DNA of 64,000 nt from Weissella thailandensis. GTDB lineage: Bacteria; Bacillota; Bacilli; Lactobacillales; Lactobacillaceae. The notes under the pieces are model-generated. The model was not told where the DNA came from and did not search any database. It saw only the letters and a program-made list of their open reading frames with translations. Location: assembly GCF_005405465.1 (NCBI RefSeq), contig NZ_BJEC01000002.1, positions 79,049 through 143,048 on the forward strand, given 5' to 3'. Positions 9,093 to 18,318 of this stretch are shown one piece after another (within the stretch, counting starts at the first letter, position 1; each line of letters starts with the position of its first letter). The position numbers and the translations under genes are program-made.

Positions 9093-9899
9093 CTACCCCT
9101 TATGGCGGCGCGCTGCCTGCCAAACATTACCTACTTTAAAATCATCATTCAAACGAACTCCGTGCAAAATACCATCATGTACAAAATCCTTGGCATCGTC
9201 AATTGCCGTTATTACTGGTACATCTTGTGATATCTGACTGGCAATGGCTGCTGAAAATGTACAGCCAGCCCCATTATTATATGGTTGCGAAATTTTTGGT
9301 AATTGCATCATCTTTTCCGTATTATTAGAAACAACCGCATCGATTGCCATATCACCAAGTAAACGCACACCACCCTTGACCACCACGGTTTGTGGTCCCA
9401 TTGTATGGAGCATCTTAGCAGCTGTTAATAAATCTGCTCCAGAACGAATTGATTGTTCCGTTAATAACTCAGCTTCAATCAAGTTGGGTGTCACGACTGT
9501 TGCCAGTGGTAATAATTTTTGCTTGATGGCAGTGGCTAATTTTGCCGCATTAACTGAATAAGTTTCTTTAAACGCCATCACCGGATCAATAACGACCGGT
9601 ACTTGGCCAGCATATTGTTTGATAAATTGGCTGACTAGATCAATATGATCAACAGACGGTAACAATCCCACTTTGATACCCTTAATATCTGTAAATTGAC
9701 TCAGAGATGTTAATTGTTTGGCCAACACAGATACTGGCACATCATAAATATCAAAATCAGCTTGATTAACTGTCACAATACTTGTAATGGCACTTAAACC
9801 AAACAACCCATATTCATTAAATGTTGCTAAATCAGCTTGGACCCCACCACCAGCTAAAATATCCGAACCAGCGATTGTTATAATTTTCCCTACTCCCAT
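9093..9899 (-). CDS. pdxK: Pyridoxine / hydroxymethylpyrimidine kinase (PdxK/ThiD family)
   Basis: 268 residues from the ATG at 9899 (MGVGKIITIAGSDILAGGG), which follows GAGG; the reading frame extends further upstream but without an SD. It is a ribokinase-fold kinase with AGSD-x-x-AGGGVQAD at the N-terminus, VIDPVM in the middle and an anion-hole motif NGAGCTFSAAI near residue 225. The NGAGCTF form is closer to Firmicute pyridoxine kinases than the GTGCTLS of classical ThiD, so phosphorylation of vitamin B6 vitamers to pyridoxal phosphate precursors is the preferred role. Its partner is the S component 5 bases downstream. Confidence 0.75.
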   Translation of the reverse strand: MGVGKIITIAGSDILAGGGVQADLATFNEYGLFGLSAITSIVTVNQADFDIYDVPVSVLAKQLTSLSQFTDIKGIKVGLLPSVDHIDLVSQFIKQYAGQVPVVIDPVMAFKETYSVNAAKLATAIKQKLLPLATVVTPNLIEAELLTEQSIRSGADLLTAAKMLHTMGPQTVVVKGGVRLLGDMAIDAVVSNNTEKMMQLPKISQPYNNGAGCTFSAAIASQISQDVPVITAIDDAKDFVHDGILHGVRLNDDFKVGNVWQAARRHKG

Positions 9900-10040
9900 C
9901 GCAATACCTCTTTTACAATAATTAATTAAATTTAAGTTTAGCACAAATTAACGACGGTAAACACATACATATTGAATGCGTAGCTTTATTTGAAAGCATA
10001 AACGTGTTTCAAAAAACTGAGAATTTAATCTAAAAACAAC

Positions 10041-10075
10041 AAAAAAAGAAGTAGTGTTAAACACCACTTCTTTTT
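10041..10075 (-). terminator. Terminator of hup
   Basis: GAAGTGGTG-loop-CACTACTTC (minus strand, one mismatch) is flanked by T- and A-runs and lies just after the hup stop codon. Confidence 0.8.
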
Positions 10076-10084
10076 CAATACAAC

Positions 10085-10360
10085 TTATTTGATTGCATCC
10101 TTCAATGCCTTACCAGGCTTGAATGCAGGAATCTTTGATGCAGCAATCTCGATTTCCTCACCAGTTTGTGGGTTGCGACCCTTACGAGCTGCACGAGAAC
10201 GTACTTCAAAGTTACCAAAGCCAATTAATTGGACCTTTTCACCCTTTGCCAAAGTATCTTGGATTGAAGCAAATACTGCATCCACTGCAGCAGTTGCATC
10301 CTTCTTTGTCAAACCAGTTGCAGTTGCAACATCAGTTACTAATTCTTGCTTGTTAGCCAT
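10085..10360 (-). CDS. hup: DNA-binding protein HU
   Basis: 91 residues beginning [20 protein letters not shown]. It carries the HU signature [21 protein letters not shown] with the DNA-intercalating RNPQTG arm. The usual family length is 90-92. It bends and compacts the nucleoid and is normally very abundant. It is monocistronic with a strong SD (GGAGGAAAAC), its own promoter and its own terminator. Confidence 0.97.
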   Translation of the reverse strand: MANKQELVTDVATATGLTKKDATAAVDAVFASIQDTLAKGEKVQLIGFGNFEVRSRAARKGRNPQTGEEIEIAASKIPAFKPGKALKDAIK

Positions 10361-10438
10361 TTAGTTTTCCTCCTGCATAGGTATATTGGCGTTTTGCCAA
10401 TAAATTAAAATTGAATCTGTAATTAGATTTCGATACTT

Positions 10439-10467
10439 AGAATATCATAATTATGTGGTTCTTACAA
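10439..10467 (-). promoter_or_regulatory. Promoter of hup
   Basis: Minus-strand TTGTAA (10462-10467) and TATTCT (10439-10444) are 17 bases apart. Each matches 4 of 6 consensus positions. The 5' untranslated region would be about 70 bases. Confidence 0.45.
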
Positions 10468-10566
10468 GTAAAAAATGCCTTTAAACGTTGATATAGCAAG
10501 GTTTTTGTCATATCCTTAAATATTTTTATAAAATTTAAGGCAAAGTATGCAATATTAAGTTTATTT

Positions 10567-11877
10567 TTATTTACGTGCTCTTTTAATCAAGTGAATTGGC
10601 GTTCCAGTAAAGTCAAATGATTTACGGATTTGATTCTCTAAGAAACGTTCATATGAAAAATGCATGAACTCAGGATTATTGACAAAAACAACAAAAGTTG
10701 GCGGTTGGATAGCTACTTGCGTTGCATAATAAACACGCAAACGCTTACCATTAACTGTTGATGTTGGATTTAATGCCAAAGCATCTGAAATAACTTCGTT
10801 CAACGTAGCCGATTGAATTCTCTTTCGATGGTTATCATTTACTTGCTTAATTAGTGCTGGTAATTTATTCAAACGTTGCTTTGTCAAAGCTGACACAAAG
10901 ACAATCGGCGCATATGATAGATATTGGAATTCTTGACGAATTTGATTTTCAAAATCCGTCATTGTGTGATTATCTTTTTCAAGCGTATCCCACTTATTTA
11001 CAACAATAATAACGGCTCGACCTGCTTCATGCGCATAACCGGCCACGTGCTTATCTTGCTCACGAATACCTTCTTCCGCATTTAAGACAACTAACACGAC
11101 ATTTGAATCGTCAATTGCACGCATTGCACGCATGACTGAGTACTTTTCAGTAGATTCGTAAACCTTCCCACGTTTACGAATTCCCGCCGTATCGACCATA
11201 ACAAATTCGTCACCATCTTCTGAAGTAAATCGGGTATCGATGGCATCACGCGTTGTACCAGAAATGTCTGACACGATAACCCGTTCCTCACCTAACATCG
11301 CATTCACTAATGATGACTTCCCGACATTTGGACGACCAATAAATGAAAAGCGTACCGCATCATCTTCTTCTGGTGCTTCTACATCTGGGAAATTAGCCAC
11401 AACTTGATCCAACAAATCACCTAATCCGGTACCATGTGCACCAGAAATTGGATATGGATCACCAAATCCTAATGCGTAAAACTCATAAATTTCTGAACGC
11501 TGTTCAATATTATCAACCTTATTAGCTGCCAAAACAACTGGCTTTTTTGATCGATACAACATTTTAGCCACACGTTCATCAGCTTCAGTTAATCCTTCGC
11601 GAGCCGAAACCATGAAAACAATAACATCTGCTTCATCAATCGCAATTTCAGCTTGTTGAACAATTTGTGACATAAATGGTTCATCGCCCATGTCAATTCC
11701 ACCGGTATCAATTAACCGAAATTCATTAGTCAACCATTCCGCACGTGTATAAATACGATCACGTGTAATACCTGGCGTATCCTCGACAATTGAAATTCGG
11801 TCACCCGCGATGCGGTTAAAAATTGTTGATTTACCAACATTTGGACGACCAACAACAGCCACAACAGGAAATCCCAT
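10567..11877 (-). CDS. der: Ribosome assembly GTPase Der (EngA)
   Basis: 436 residues with two tandem G domains. Each has a P-loop (GRPNVGKST near residue 10, GRPNVGKSS near 180), DTPG/DTAG switch II and NKVD/NKWD specificity motifs. A C-terminal KH-like domain (about 350-436) follows. Der acts in 50S subunit maturation. Length and motifs are standard. SD AGAGGATAAT precedes the ATG. It follows rpsA but is separated from it by a terminator. Confidence 0.97.
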   Translation of the reverse strand: MGFPVVAVVGRPNVGKSTIFNRIAGDRISIVEDTPGITRDRIYTRAEWLTNEFRLIDTGGIDMGDEPFMSQIVQQAEIAIDEADVIVFMVSAREGLTEADERVAKMLYRSKKPVVLAANKVDNIEQRSEIYEFYALGFGDPYPISGAHGTGLGDLLDQVVANFPDVEAPEEDDAVRFSFIGRPNVGKSSLVNAMLGEERVIVSDISGTTRDAIDTRFTSEDGDEFVMVDTAGIRKRGKVYESTEKYSVMRAMRAIDDSNVVLVVLNAEEGIREQDKHVAGYAHEAGRAVIIVVNKWDTLEKDNHTMTDFENQIRQEFQYLSYAPIVFVSALTKQRLNKLPALIKQVNDNHRKRIQSATLNEVISDALALNPTSTVNGKRLRVYYATQVAIQPPTFVVFVNNPEFMHFSYERFLENQIRKSFDFTGTPIHLIKRARK

Positions 11878-11965
11878 ATTATCCTCTTTTCTGAATTACA
11901 TAATTTATTGTAATTCGCGTTAATTTGTATACTCTATGTTTAATATTAACATGAATTAATACGAA

Positions 11966-12007
11966 ACAAAAATTAGAGGCTGAGACAACATCTGTCCCAG
12001 CCTCTAA
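11966..12007 (-). terminator. Terminator of rpsA
   Basis: Arms 11973-11987 and 11993-12007 form a 15-bp stem with one non-pairing position, followed on the minus strand by CTAATTTTTG. It belongs to the GAGACA/TGTCYC family. Confidence 0.85.
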
Positions 12008-12029
12008 CTGTTTTAAACTATTCTAATGC

Positions 12030-13247
12030 TTAGTCGAAATCTTTGAAGATGTCACCAAATGCATCACCTAACGTTGCTGAACCTTCTTCTTCAGAAGTTG
12101 AGTAGTTAGTTGGTGCTGATTGGCGAGGGCGACGTGAACGACGAGGGCGATCATTTTCCTCGCGTGCAGGTGCTTCTTCCAAAGCCTTGATTGACAATGA
12201 CAAACGTTGACGTTCTGGGTTAACATCCAAAACCTTAACTTGAACCTTGTCACCGGCTGTCAATACATCACTAGGGTTAGCAATGTGCTTGTGTGAGATT
12301 TGTGAAACGTGAACCAAACCTTCAACGCCTGGGAACACTTCAACGAATGCACCAAAGTCAACCACACGCTTAACAGTTCCCTCTAGAACTGTACCAGCTG
12401 GTGCTTTTTCAGCTGCTGTATCCCAAGGTCCTGGTTGAGTAGCCTTAATTGACAATGAGATACGCTCACGTTCTGGATCCAAGCCCAAAACCTTAACCTT
12501 AACTTCTTCACCAACTGACAAAACGTCTGAAGGTTGTGAAACGCGTTCGTGTGAGATTTCAGATACGTGTACCAATCCATCAACACCACCAAGGTCAATA
12601 AATGCACCAAAGTTAGTCATACGAGCAACTTTACCTTCAATTACATCACCAACTGAAAGTTCATCAAAGATGCGTGCCAAAGCAGCTGAACGCTCTTCAT
12701 TCAAAACTTCACGACGTGACAAGATCAAACGGCTATCTGCTGCGTTGATTTCAATAATCTTTGCACGGATAGTTTGACCCTTGTATTGGTTCAAATCTTG
12801 CACGAAACGGTTCTCAATCATTGAAGCAGGTACGAATCCACGTACACCTTCAACATCAACAACCAAACCACCCTTAACGGCTTGCGTTACTGGTGCTTCC
12901 ACAATGTCGTCAACACTGTGCTTGCTTGCGATTTCTTCCCAAGCACGACGAGCTTCAAGACGACGCTTTGACAATAGGTATGATCCACCTTCCTTGTCAG
13001 AACCGATAGTAGATACTACTACCAAATCCAACACGTCTCCGACCTTGACAAGGTCATTTACGTCCGCATCGCGGTCAGTTGTCAATTCGCGCAAAGGAAT
13101 TACACCTTCAACACCGGCACCTTCAATACCTACGATAACTTGACGATTATCATCAATTGCCAAGACTTCACCCTTAACTACATCGCCAACTTTAACTTCG
13201 GCTACGCTGTCAAGAGCTGCCAATAGCTCGTTGTTCTCTTCGTTCAT
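12030..13247 (-). CDS. rpsA: 30S ribosomal protein S1 homolog (four S1 domains)
   Basis: 405 residues with four S1 RNA-binding domains. Typical strands such as GFVPASMIENRFVQDL, GLVHVSEISHERVSQPSDVL and GLVHVSQISHKHIANPSDVL end domains 2-4. The C-terminal tail (about 360-405) is charged and low in complexity. This is the short Firmicute (YpfD-like) version rather than the six-domain E. coli S1. It may help mRNA recruitment to the 30S subunit. SD CCAGGAGG precedes the ATG, and a promoter lies at 13285-13313. Confidence 0.93.
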   Translation of the reverse strand: MNEENNELLAALDSVAEVKVGDVVKGEVLAIDDNRQVIVGIEGAGVEGVIPLRELTTDRDADVNDLVKVGDVLDLVVVSTIGSDKEGGSYLLSKRRLEARRAWEEIASKHSVDDIVEAPVTQAVKGGLVVDVEGVRGFVPASMIENRFVQDLNQYKGQTIRAKIIEINAADSRLILSRREVLNEERSAALARIFDELSVGDVIEGKVARMTNFGAFIDLGGVDGLVHVSEISHERVSQPSDVLSVGEEVKVKVLGLDPERERISLSIKATQPGPWDTAAEKAPAGTVLEGTVKRVVDFGAFVEVFPGVEGLVHVSQISHKHIANPSDVLTAGDKVQVKVLDVNPERQRLSLSIKALEEAPAREENDRPRRSRRPRQSAPTNYSTSEEEGSATLGDAFGDIFKDFD

Positions 13248-13284
13248 TACAATATATCCTCCTGGTCACACGACTCTAATGGTT

Positions 13285-13313
13285 ATTATACCTAATCTTG
13301 ATATATATTACCA
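13285..13313 (-). promoter_or_regulatory. Promoter of rpsA
   Basis: Minus-strand TATAAT (13285-13290) is a perfect -10 box. The hexamer 17 bases upstream, TGGTAA, is only a 3-of-6 match to the -35 consensus. Confidence 0.45.
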
Positions 13314-13344
13314 GTGTTTTTTACATCTTTTTGAGTTGTGATTA

Positions 13345-14019
13345 TTAATTTCGTAATTTATTTTCAATAATGCGCTTTACTTCAGCTACTACTTCTTGAA
13401 TTGACAATCCAGTAGTATCTAATTCTGTCGCATCAGATGCTTTCTGCAACGGCGATATTTCGCGATGAGAATCTAAATAATCTCTTTTCTCAATCGCCGT
13501 TTCCAATTCTTCTAATGTGGTAGCCATCCCTTTTGCTTGATTTTCCTTAAAGCGACGAACTGCTCGCTCATGGACAGAAGCAATTAAGAAAATCTTCACT
13601 TCAGCATCCGGCAATACCGTTGTACCAATATCACGACCATCCATGACAACACCACCAGCGGCCGCTATATCACGCTGTAAGTCTGTCATTGCCGTACGGA
13701 CATCCCCATAGGCTGAAACAGCTGAGACATTTGCTGTCACTTCAACTGATCGAATATCATCGGTTACTTCTTCATCATTTAAGAAGACACGCTGTACTGG
13801 GTTACCTGGCTTAAATGAAATATCAATCTCTGGCAATAATGCGACGACCGCTGCCTCATCGGTCAACTTAATACCTGCTCTAATGGCAGCAAGGGTAACA
13901 GTTCTATACATCGCTCCTGTATCAACATATACAAAATTCAAGTCAGTAGCCAAGATTTTAGCAATCGTTGACTTGCCAGCCGAAGCTGGTCCATCAATTG
14001 CAATCTGAATTGGGTTCAT
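13345..14019 (-). CDS. cmk: Cytidylate kinase
   Basis: 224 residues beginning [18 protein letters not shown], with the P-loop [17 protein letters not shown] and [12 protein letters not shown] bind the substrate nucleotide. It phosphorylates CMP and dCMP with ATP in pyrimidine salvage and recycling. Length is normal. It lies upstream of rpsA, as in many Firmicutes, with AAGGATG as SD. Confidence 0.95.
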   Translation of the reverse strand: MNPIQIAIDGPASAGKSTIAKILATDLNFVYVDTGAMYRTVTLAAIRAGIKLTDEAAVVALLPEIDISFKPGNPVQRVFLNDEEVTDDIRSVEVTANVSAVSAYGDVRTAMTDLQRDIAAAGGVVMDGRDIGTTVLPDAEVKIFLIASVHERAVRRFKENQAKGMATTLEELETAIEKRDYLDSHREISPLQKASDATELDTTGLSIQEVVAEVKRIIENKLRN

Positions 14020-14093
14020 GATTCACATCCTTATTCAATTTATTACTATTCTATTTTACGCCTAATTCGGTGGAAACACTAGGCATATTTAAT

Positions 14094-14124
14094 AAAAAAA
14101 GTTGCGACATTTACTATGTCCCAA
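14094..14124 (-). terminator. Terminator of the LysM gene
   Basis: GTTGGGACAT-loop-ATGTCGCAAC on the minus strand is followed by seven T residues, just after the LysM gene. Confidence 0.85.
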
Positions 14125-14164
14125 CTCGATTATATTTAAAATTTATTATTGTACTTGAAAACTT

Positions 14165-14794
14165 CTACTTGACCTTCAAGCCCTTACCGTAGAAAGTCGC
14201 ATAATTGCTTGATGTTAACCCGGGATTCAAACTATATAACTCTTCAGGAGTTGTATTATTGGCACGGGCAAAGCTATATAAGGTACCAGAATCAAATGAT
14301 ACTGTTTGCCCTTCTTCTTCAGATGATGCCGCTGCTTCGGATGAAGACTTTGCTGCTGCTTCTGCCTCTGATGAAGATTTGGCTGCTGCCGCCTCACTCG
14401 ATGATGCTGCCTCGGCCGCTTCGGATGAAGACTTTGCAGCCGCTGCTTCGGATGAAGATTTAGCTGCTGCCTCACTCGATGACTTAGATGCGGCAACTTT
14501 AGCCTTTGATTCTGACTTCGCTGTATCAGTTACTTTATTCGTTGATGTTGTTGTTTTTGTTGATGAAGCAACTGGCAGCTCAGTATTTGTTGTGTTATCA
14601 GCAGGCTTATTTAATTCTTGTAGATATTTATATACAGGAACAAAAGACAACACAATAACAATCAATACCAAAATCCCGACAACCATACTAACACGTTGCG
14701 ACTTACGCCGGTTTTGCGTTCTTGAATACTGCTTGGTTGTATCATCTTTAAAAGATGCCTCCCATGGCTGTTGTTTATCCTTTTTTTCGGTCAT
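14165..14794 (-). CDS. Membrane-anchored LysM surface protein with Ser-Glu-Ala repeats
   Basis: 209 residues. A cytoplasmic N-terminus rich in charged residues is followed by one membrane segment (about 36-58, MVVGILVLIVIVLSFVPVY) and a Thr/Ser-rich linker. About eight imperfect AAAKSSSEA units (roughly 98-157) lead to a C-terminal LysM-like domain (about 160-209, SFARANNTTPEELYSLNPGL) that would bind peptidoglycan. It resembles the SAG1386/EF1546-type surface proteins and B. subtilis YpbE, found beside recS and cmk. The repeats are likely a flexible, length-variable stalk through the wall. Confidence 0.8.
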   Translation of the reverse strand: MTEKKDKQQPWEASFKDDTTKQYSRTQNRRKSQRVSMVVGILVLIVIVLSFVPVYKYLQELNKPADNTTNTELPVASSTKTTTSTNKVTDTAKSESKAKVAASKSSSEAAAKSSSEAAAAKSSSEAAEAASSSEAAAAKSSSEAEAAAKSSSEAAASSEEEGQTVSFDSGTLYSFARANNTTPEELYSLNPGLTSSNYATFYGKGLKVK

Positions 14795-14879
14795 GATTGG
14801 TGGCTCTCCTTACTATCTTTTTTTACTATCTCTAATAATACACTAACCGCCTTAAAATAGTTAGTGTCACACCTAATCT

Positions 14880-16322
14880 TTACTGTAAATTAAATAGTTT
14901 TTTTAACTGTTTAGACCAATTTAACACCTTTAACTGATGTTTGCCATCTTCTTTTCTTTCTAAGTGCAATTCTTTTGAATGCCAGTCTGTCACACCCACA
15001 CTTTCGTCAGTTTGCGATAAACCATCTGTTTCATTACCAAAATAATCGCTGATTTGATGACGCAACTGACCATCAGATTTTGCATAATTGATCATTGATA
15101 ACAAATTATTCTGTCTGATGCGCCGCCGATTATCAAAAATCCGACTAATTTCAATCGTTGTGAGCTGATTAGATTTATAAAAATCTAATAGCCTTATCTG
15201 TTCAGGGTTTAATATGGTCACCTCAGACTGCTCAACATAACTTTTGATTGCATATGAATCTGGAATCGTTTGATCAATCAAATTAAACTGAATGCTTTCA
15301 TCGCCAGGAACATATAAAAGAATTGCCGCCGATTGTTGACCATCACGACCCGCACGACCAATTTCTTGCAAATAATTTGAAAGGTCATTACTCAAATGAT
15401 AATGAATGACAAAGCGAATATTTTCTTTATCGATTCCCATACCAAATGCTGAAGTCGCTGTAATAACATCGATTTCACCTTGCATAAACTGTTGTTGCAC
15501 ACGGTATCTAGCCATCGTGCTCATCCCCGCATGATAGGCAACAACACGCTGCCCAGTCTCATTAGTTAACCATTCAGCCATACTTGTTGCTAATTTACGT
15601 GAAGTAAAATAAACGACCCCTGGTCCACTCGTTGTCTGTAGCAAATCCTTTAATCGTTGTTTTTTCTCCAACTCATTTGGCAATTGCTCAGTATGCAAAA
15701 ATATATTCGGCCGATCAACAGGTTGTTGATAGACAAACCACTTTTCCGGTACAGAACGAAAATTTTCAATAATTGCAGTTATCATACTTGGCGTTGCCGT
15801 AGCCGTTAGTAACAGTAACTGCGGCTGATCAAGTTGCTTATGAATGGCTGGTAATGCAAGATAGTCCGGTCGAAAATCTTGTCCCCACGTCACCATGGTA
15901 TGGACCTCGTCAATAACCATCAAATTAATTGGCACTTGTTTTAATGATATTTGCACCTGCTCTTGATTTAACATTTCAGGCGAAATGAACAAGAAATGGT
16001 ATTGTTTTAAGTGCTTTAAGACATTCTTTTTATTTTCAAACGTCAATGTTGAGTTCAAAGCAATCACATTTTTTTCACCAAGATAATTCAAACGGGCCAC
16101 TTGATCCTGCATTAAAGACAGTAGTGGCGTCACAATAATCACTAAACCGTCTCGAACAGCACCCATCATTTGATAAATCAGTGTTTTACCACCGCCTGTT
16201 GGTAAAATTGCTAGTGTCGATTGTTTGGCTAACAAGGCAGTTAAAATTTCTTTTTGACCAGTTTTAAAAGTTTTAAAACCAAACTTAGCTTGTAAAATTT
16301 TATCTAAGTTAATCATTGCCAT
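14880..16322 (-). CDS. recS: RecQ-family DNA helicase RecS
   Basis: 480 residues. The helicase core shows motif I LPTGGGKTL, motif II IDEVHT (DEVH instead of the usual DEAH), motif III LTATAT, and motif VI QEIGRAGRDGQ. It ends soon after the zinc-binding region without an HRDC domain, so it is a short RecQ. It is expected to unwind recombination intermediates. The ATG at 16322 follows GGGAG and lies 3 bases after the ypbB stop, matching the ypbB-recS pair of B. subtilis. Confidence 0.9.
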   Translation of the reverse strand: MAMINLDKILQAKFGFKTFKTGQKEILTALLAKQSTLAILPTGGGKTLIYQMMGAVRDGLVIIVTPLLSLMQDQVARLNYLGEKNVIALNSTLTFENKKNVLKHLKQYHFLFISPEMLNQEQVQISLKQVPINLMVIDEVHTMVTWGQDFRPDYLALPAIHKQLDQPQLLLLTATATPSMITAIIENFRSVPEKWFVYQQPVDRPNIFLHTEQLPNELEKKQRLKDLLQTTSGPGVVYFTSRKLATSMAEWLTNETGQRVVAYHAGMSTMARYRVQQQFMQGEIDVITATSAFGMGIDKENIRFVIHYHLSNDLSNYLQEIGRAGRDGQQSAAILLYVPGDESIQFNLIDQTIPDSYAIKSYVEQSEVTILNPEQIRLLDFYKSNQLTTIEISRIFDNRRRIRQNNLLSMINYAKSDGQLRHQISDYFGNETDGLSQTDESVGVTDWHSKELHLERKEDGKHQLKVLNWSKQLKKLFNLQ

Positions 16323-16325
16323 GGT

Positions 16326-17381
16326 TTACGCTCCCTGCTTGGTCAAATAAATTTCATATAATCGAAAAACGAAAAATTCATCCGGATTATCTGAGGTTCG
16401 AATATCAGCAAGCTGCCAATCATCAATATTACCAGTTAAATGTTCTTGTAAATATCGCAACGTTTCCGATGTTAAAAATAGGTCATACGGGAAGTCTGTT
16501 TTAGGTAACCACACCGCTGCCGTTAATAAATGTTCTCGTACCGTACCGATTTTCAAGCGCCGTTGCTTACTAATTGTTGCCATTGATAATCCCTGGTGAA
16601 CCTGTTGACATGTTAGTTGCACACTTGGCGACAAATTCTGCTGCTGTTGTGTCAGTTGCCACAATTGTTTTAGCTCACTGTTACTATTGGACTGAAGTAA
16701 GGTTTGACTCCAAAAAATAAACAAATCAAATTCCCACAGATAAAAGTCGGTAGTTGTCCATGTTGCTGGTAATCCCAATTGATCAGCATTCCGCCCTGGC
16801 ACTTGATGACCCACCCAAGTCGCCACAAATTGATTGGCAGTTTGCTGATCTAATTGCTTTAAAAATTGGGTTAGAGCCATCAACCAGTTATCGATCAAAT
16901 GCGATTTATCAGTCTGACGATACCATTTTTTGACTAACATTTTGGTTTTGACATCAATTTGTAACGGATAGTAGCGCTTATTATGATAAGCTGTTTCCGA
17001 AATAATTTGATTTGCCAACCAAAAAGCTTCCCGAAACTGGCGAATATTTGCTAAAGGTTGCGTCGTTAATGGCATATACTGCACTTGATAGTGGTACTTA
17101 TGATATTCCTGCTGGGCAACTACCCCCTTATCTGTCAACAATAACTGCCCGGAATTTGGCTGCTGTTCAATAAGCAAACCATTCTTAATAAGCGTTGCAA
17201 TTTGTTCATCAAAAGTTGTCTTTTCTAATTGAGGAAACAGACCAACAAATGGCAACAATTGGTAGCGTAATCCCCAGTATTCTGTTGACACTGTTAAACG
17301 ACGCCTTAATAAACCAAAAATCACCCGATGTCGCCGTGGTTGTACCGACGAAAATAGGGTGATCAAGAAATCAGTTATCAC
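16326..17381 (-). CDS. ypbB: YpbB-like helix-turn-helix protein
   Basis: About 351 residues. The C-terminal part contains a helix-turn-helix-like segment (GLSMATISKQRRLKIGTVREHLL) of the type often fused or adjacent to RecQ helicases. The rest is helical without catalytic motifs. A GTG at 17381 is placed 8 bases after AGAGGTGG and is the preferred start. A GTG four codons upstream (17393) overlaps the SD. It is coupled to recS, so a helper role in helicase work is likely (inference from context). Confidence 0.75.
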   Translation of the reverse strand: MITDFLITLFSSVQPRRHRVIFGLLRRRLTVSTEYWGLRYQLLPFVGLFPQLEKTTFDEQIATLIKNGLLIEQQPNSGQLLLTDKGVVAQQEYHKYHYQVQYMPLTTQPLANIRQFREAFWLANQIISETAYHNKRYYPLQIDVKTKMLVKKWYRQTDKSHLIDNWLMALTQFLKQLDQQTANQFVATWVGHQVPGRNADQLGLPATWTTTDFYLWEFDLFIFWSQTLLQSNSNSELKQLWQLTQQQQNLSPSVQLTCQQVHQGLSMATISKQRRLKIGTVREHLLTAAVWLPKTDFPYDLFLTSETLRYLQEHLTGNIDDWQLADIRTSDNPDEFFVFRLYEIYLTKQGA

Positions 17382-17453
17382 AACATGGTCCACCTCTCGC
17401 TATTACTAAAGACTAGTTTAAGAAAATAGCGTTATAAGTGCAAGCCACATGCT

Positions 17454-18032
17454 TTAATTTAATTGTGAATGCATACTACTTAATACACGTTGGAATGAGA
17501 AAAAGACAGCACCTGAGACCACACCCAGAAGAATCCCTTCAATTAAGTTGAAAGGCACGACCATCCAAAGAAGATAACGTCCCATACCAATCGTTGCTTT
17601 AATATCAAAATTTGCAAATATGGCATATAGTGGCACCGCATAAATATAGTTTAAAATGACCATTACAAGGGTTAAGCCAATTGTTCCTAATACGCTCCCC
17701 CACATAAATTGCCCTTTTGACAATTTCGTACGTCGCATGACTAGCACGATTATCGTCATAAAGACAGCCATCCCCATAATATTCATTGGTATACCAATCA
17801 AATCGCCAGGGCCCTCGTTATTAAGCAGTAACTTCAAAACGGATCTTAGAATTAAAATCGTATAGCCCTGTTTCAATCCTAAGAGTAAAGTTCCCAGCAA
17901 TACAGGAACAATCGAAAAGTCAATTTTCAAAAAGCTTGCTCCGGGCAAGATTGGAAATTGTGGGAAAATCATTAAAACAAATGATATTGCCGACAATAAA
18001 GCAATGATCGTTAAGTGACGCGTTTTATTCAT
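17454..18032 (-). CDS. ribU: Riboflavin ECF transporter S component RibU
   Basis: 192 residues with about six membrane segments. It has the RibU-like region FPQFPILPGASFLKIDFSIV followed by VPVLLGTLLLG. It binds riboflavin outside and docks on the ECF module. The preferred start is the ATG at 18032, because an in-frame ATG at 18074 lies inside the riboswitch terminator hairpin. The FMN riboswitch immediately upstream confirms the substrate. No riboflavin biosynthesis genes are nearby, which suggests reliance on uptake (inference from this window only). Confidence 0.92.
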   Translation of the reverse strand: MNKTRHLTIIALLSAISFVLMIFPQFPILPGASFLKIDFSIVPVLLGTLLLGLKQGYTILILRSVLKLLLNNEGPGDLIGIPMNIMGMAVFMTIIVLVMRRTKLSKGQFMWGSVLGTIGLTLVMVILNYIYAVPLYAIFANFDIKATIGMGRYLLWMVVPFNLIEGILLGVVSGAVFFSFQRVLSSMHSQLN

Positions 18033-18053
18033 ATTACTACCTAATCCTCCGCA

Positions 18054-18104
18054 CTGAAAAAAAGACGGTTTCATTTATGCCAGGGCGACACAAATAAAAC
18101 CGAC
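18054..18104 (-). terminator. FMN-controlled terminator in the ribU leader
   Basis: On the minus strand GTCGGTTTTATTTGTG pairs, with G-U pairs, to CATAAATGAAACCGTC, and seven T residues follow. It lies between the riboswitch aptamer and the ribU ATG and would stop transcription when FMN is bound. Confidence 0.8.
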
Positions 18105-18123
18105 TCTATCAGTCAAATTCATT

Positions 18124-18256
18124 AATTCTTCTGCATACCAGACTTTACTGTCGGTTATGGATTCACACCATATCAACCACAAAACTGTGGGTCGCGGACT
18201 TTTTCGTCAAAACGAAATTACCGCCGGTCGGGAATTACACCCTGCCCTGAAGATAT
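18124..18256 (-). promoter_or_regulatory. FMN riboswitch (RFN element)
   Basis: The minus strand reads CTTCAGGGCAGGGTGTAATT followed by CCCGACCGGCGGTAATT, then GTGAATCCATAACCGACAGT and GTCTGGTATGCAGAAGAA. These are the hallmark strands of the FMN aptamer. P1 closes between TCTTC and GAAGA. The expression platform at 18054-18104 is an intrinsic terminator. Confidence 0.95.
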
Positions 18257-18270
18257 TTAGTTATAATATT

Positions 18271-18299
18271 ATATTAACTTTCTAATATATAAATGTCAA
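18271..18299 (-). promoter_or_regulatory. Promoter of the ribU transcript
   Basis: Perfect -35 TTGACA (18294-18299), 17 bases, then TAATAT (18271-18276). The start point would be a few bases before the riboswitch P1 stem. Confidence 0.65.
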
Positions 18300-18318
18300 T
18301 AGACATTCAATCAGCCTT

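Noticed and set aside
10089..10364. Frame of nearly gene length opposite hup
   Set aside because: Fully covered by the well-supported HU gene; no SD and an unlikely composition.
14330..14500. Regular repeats that could suggest a CRISPR array
   Set aside because: They are short in-frame coding repeats without spacers; no cas genes nearby.
14205..14846. Long reading frame opposite the LysM gene
   Set aside because: It is the mirror of the Ser/Glu/Ala repeat; the low complexity keeps the opposite frames open. No SD or homology.
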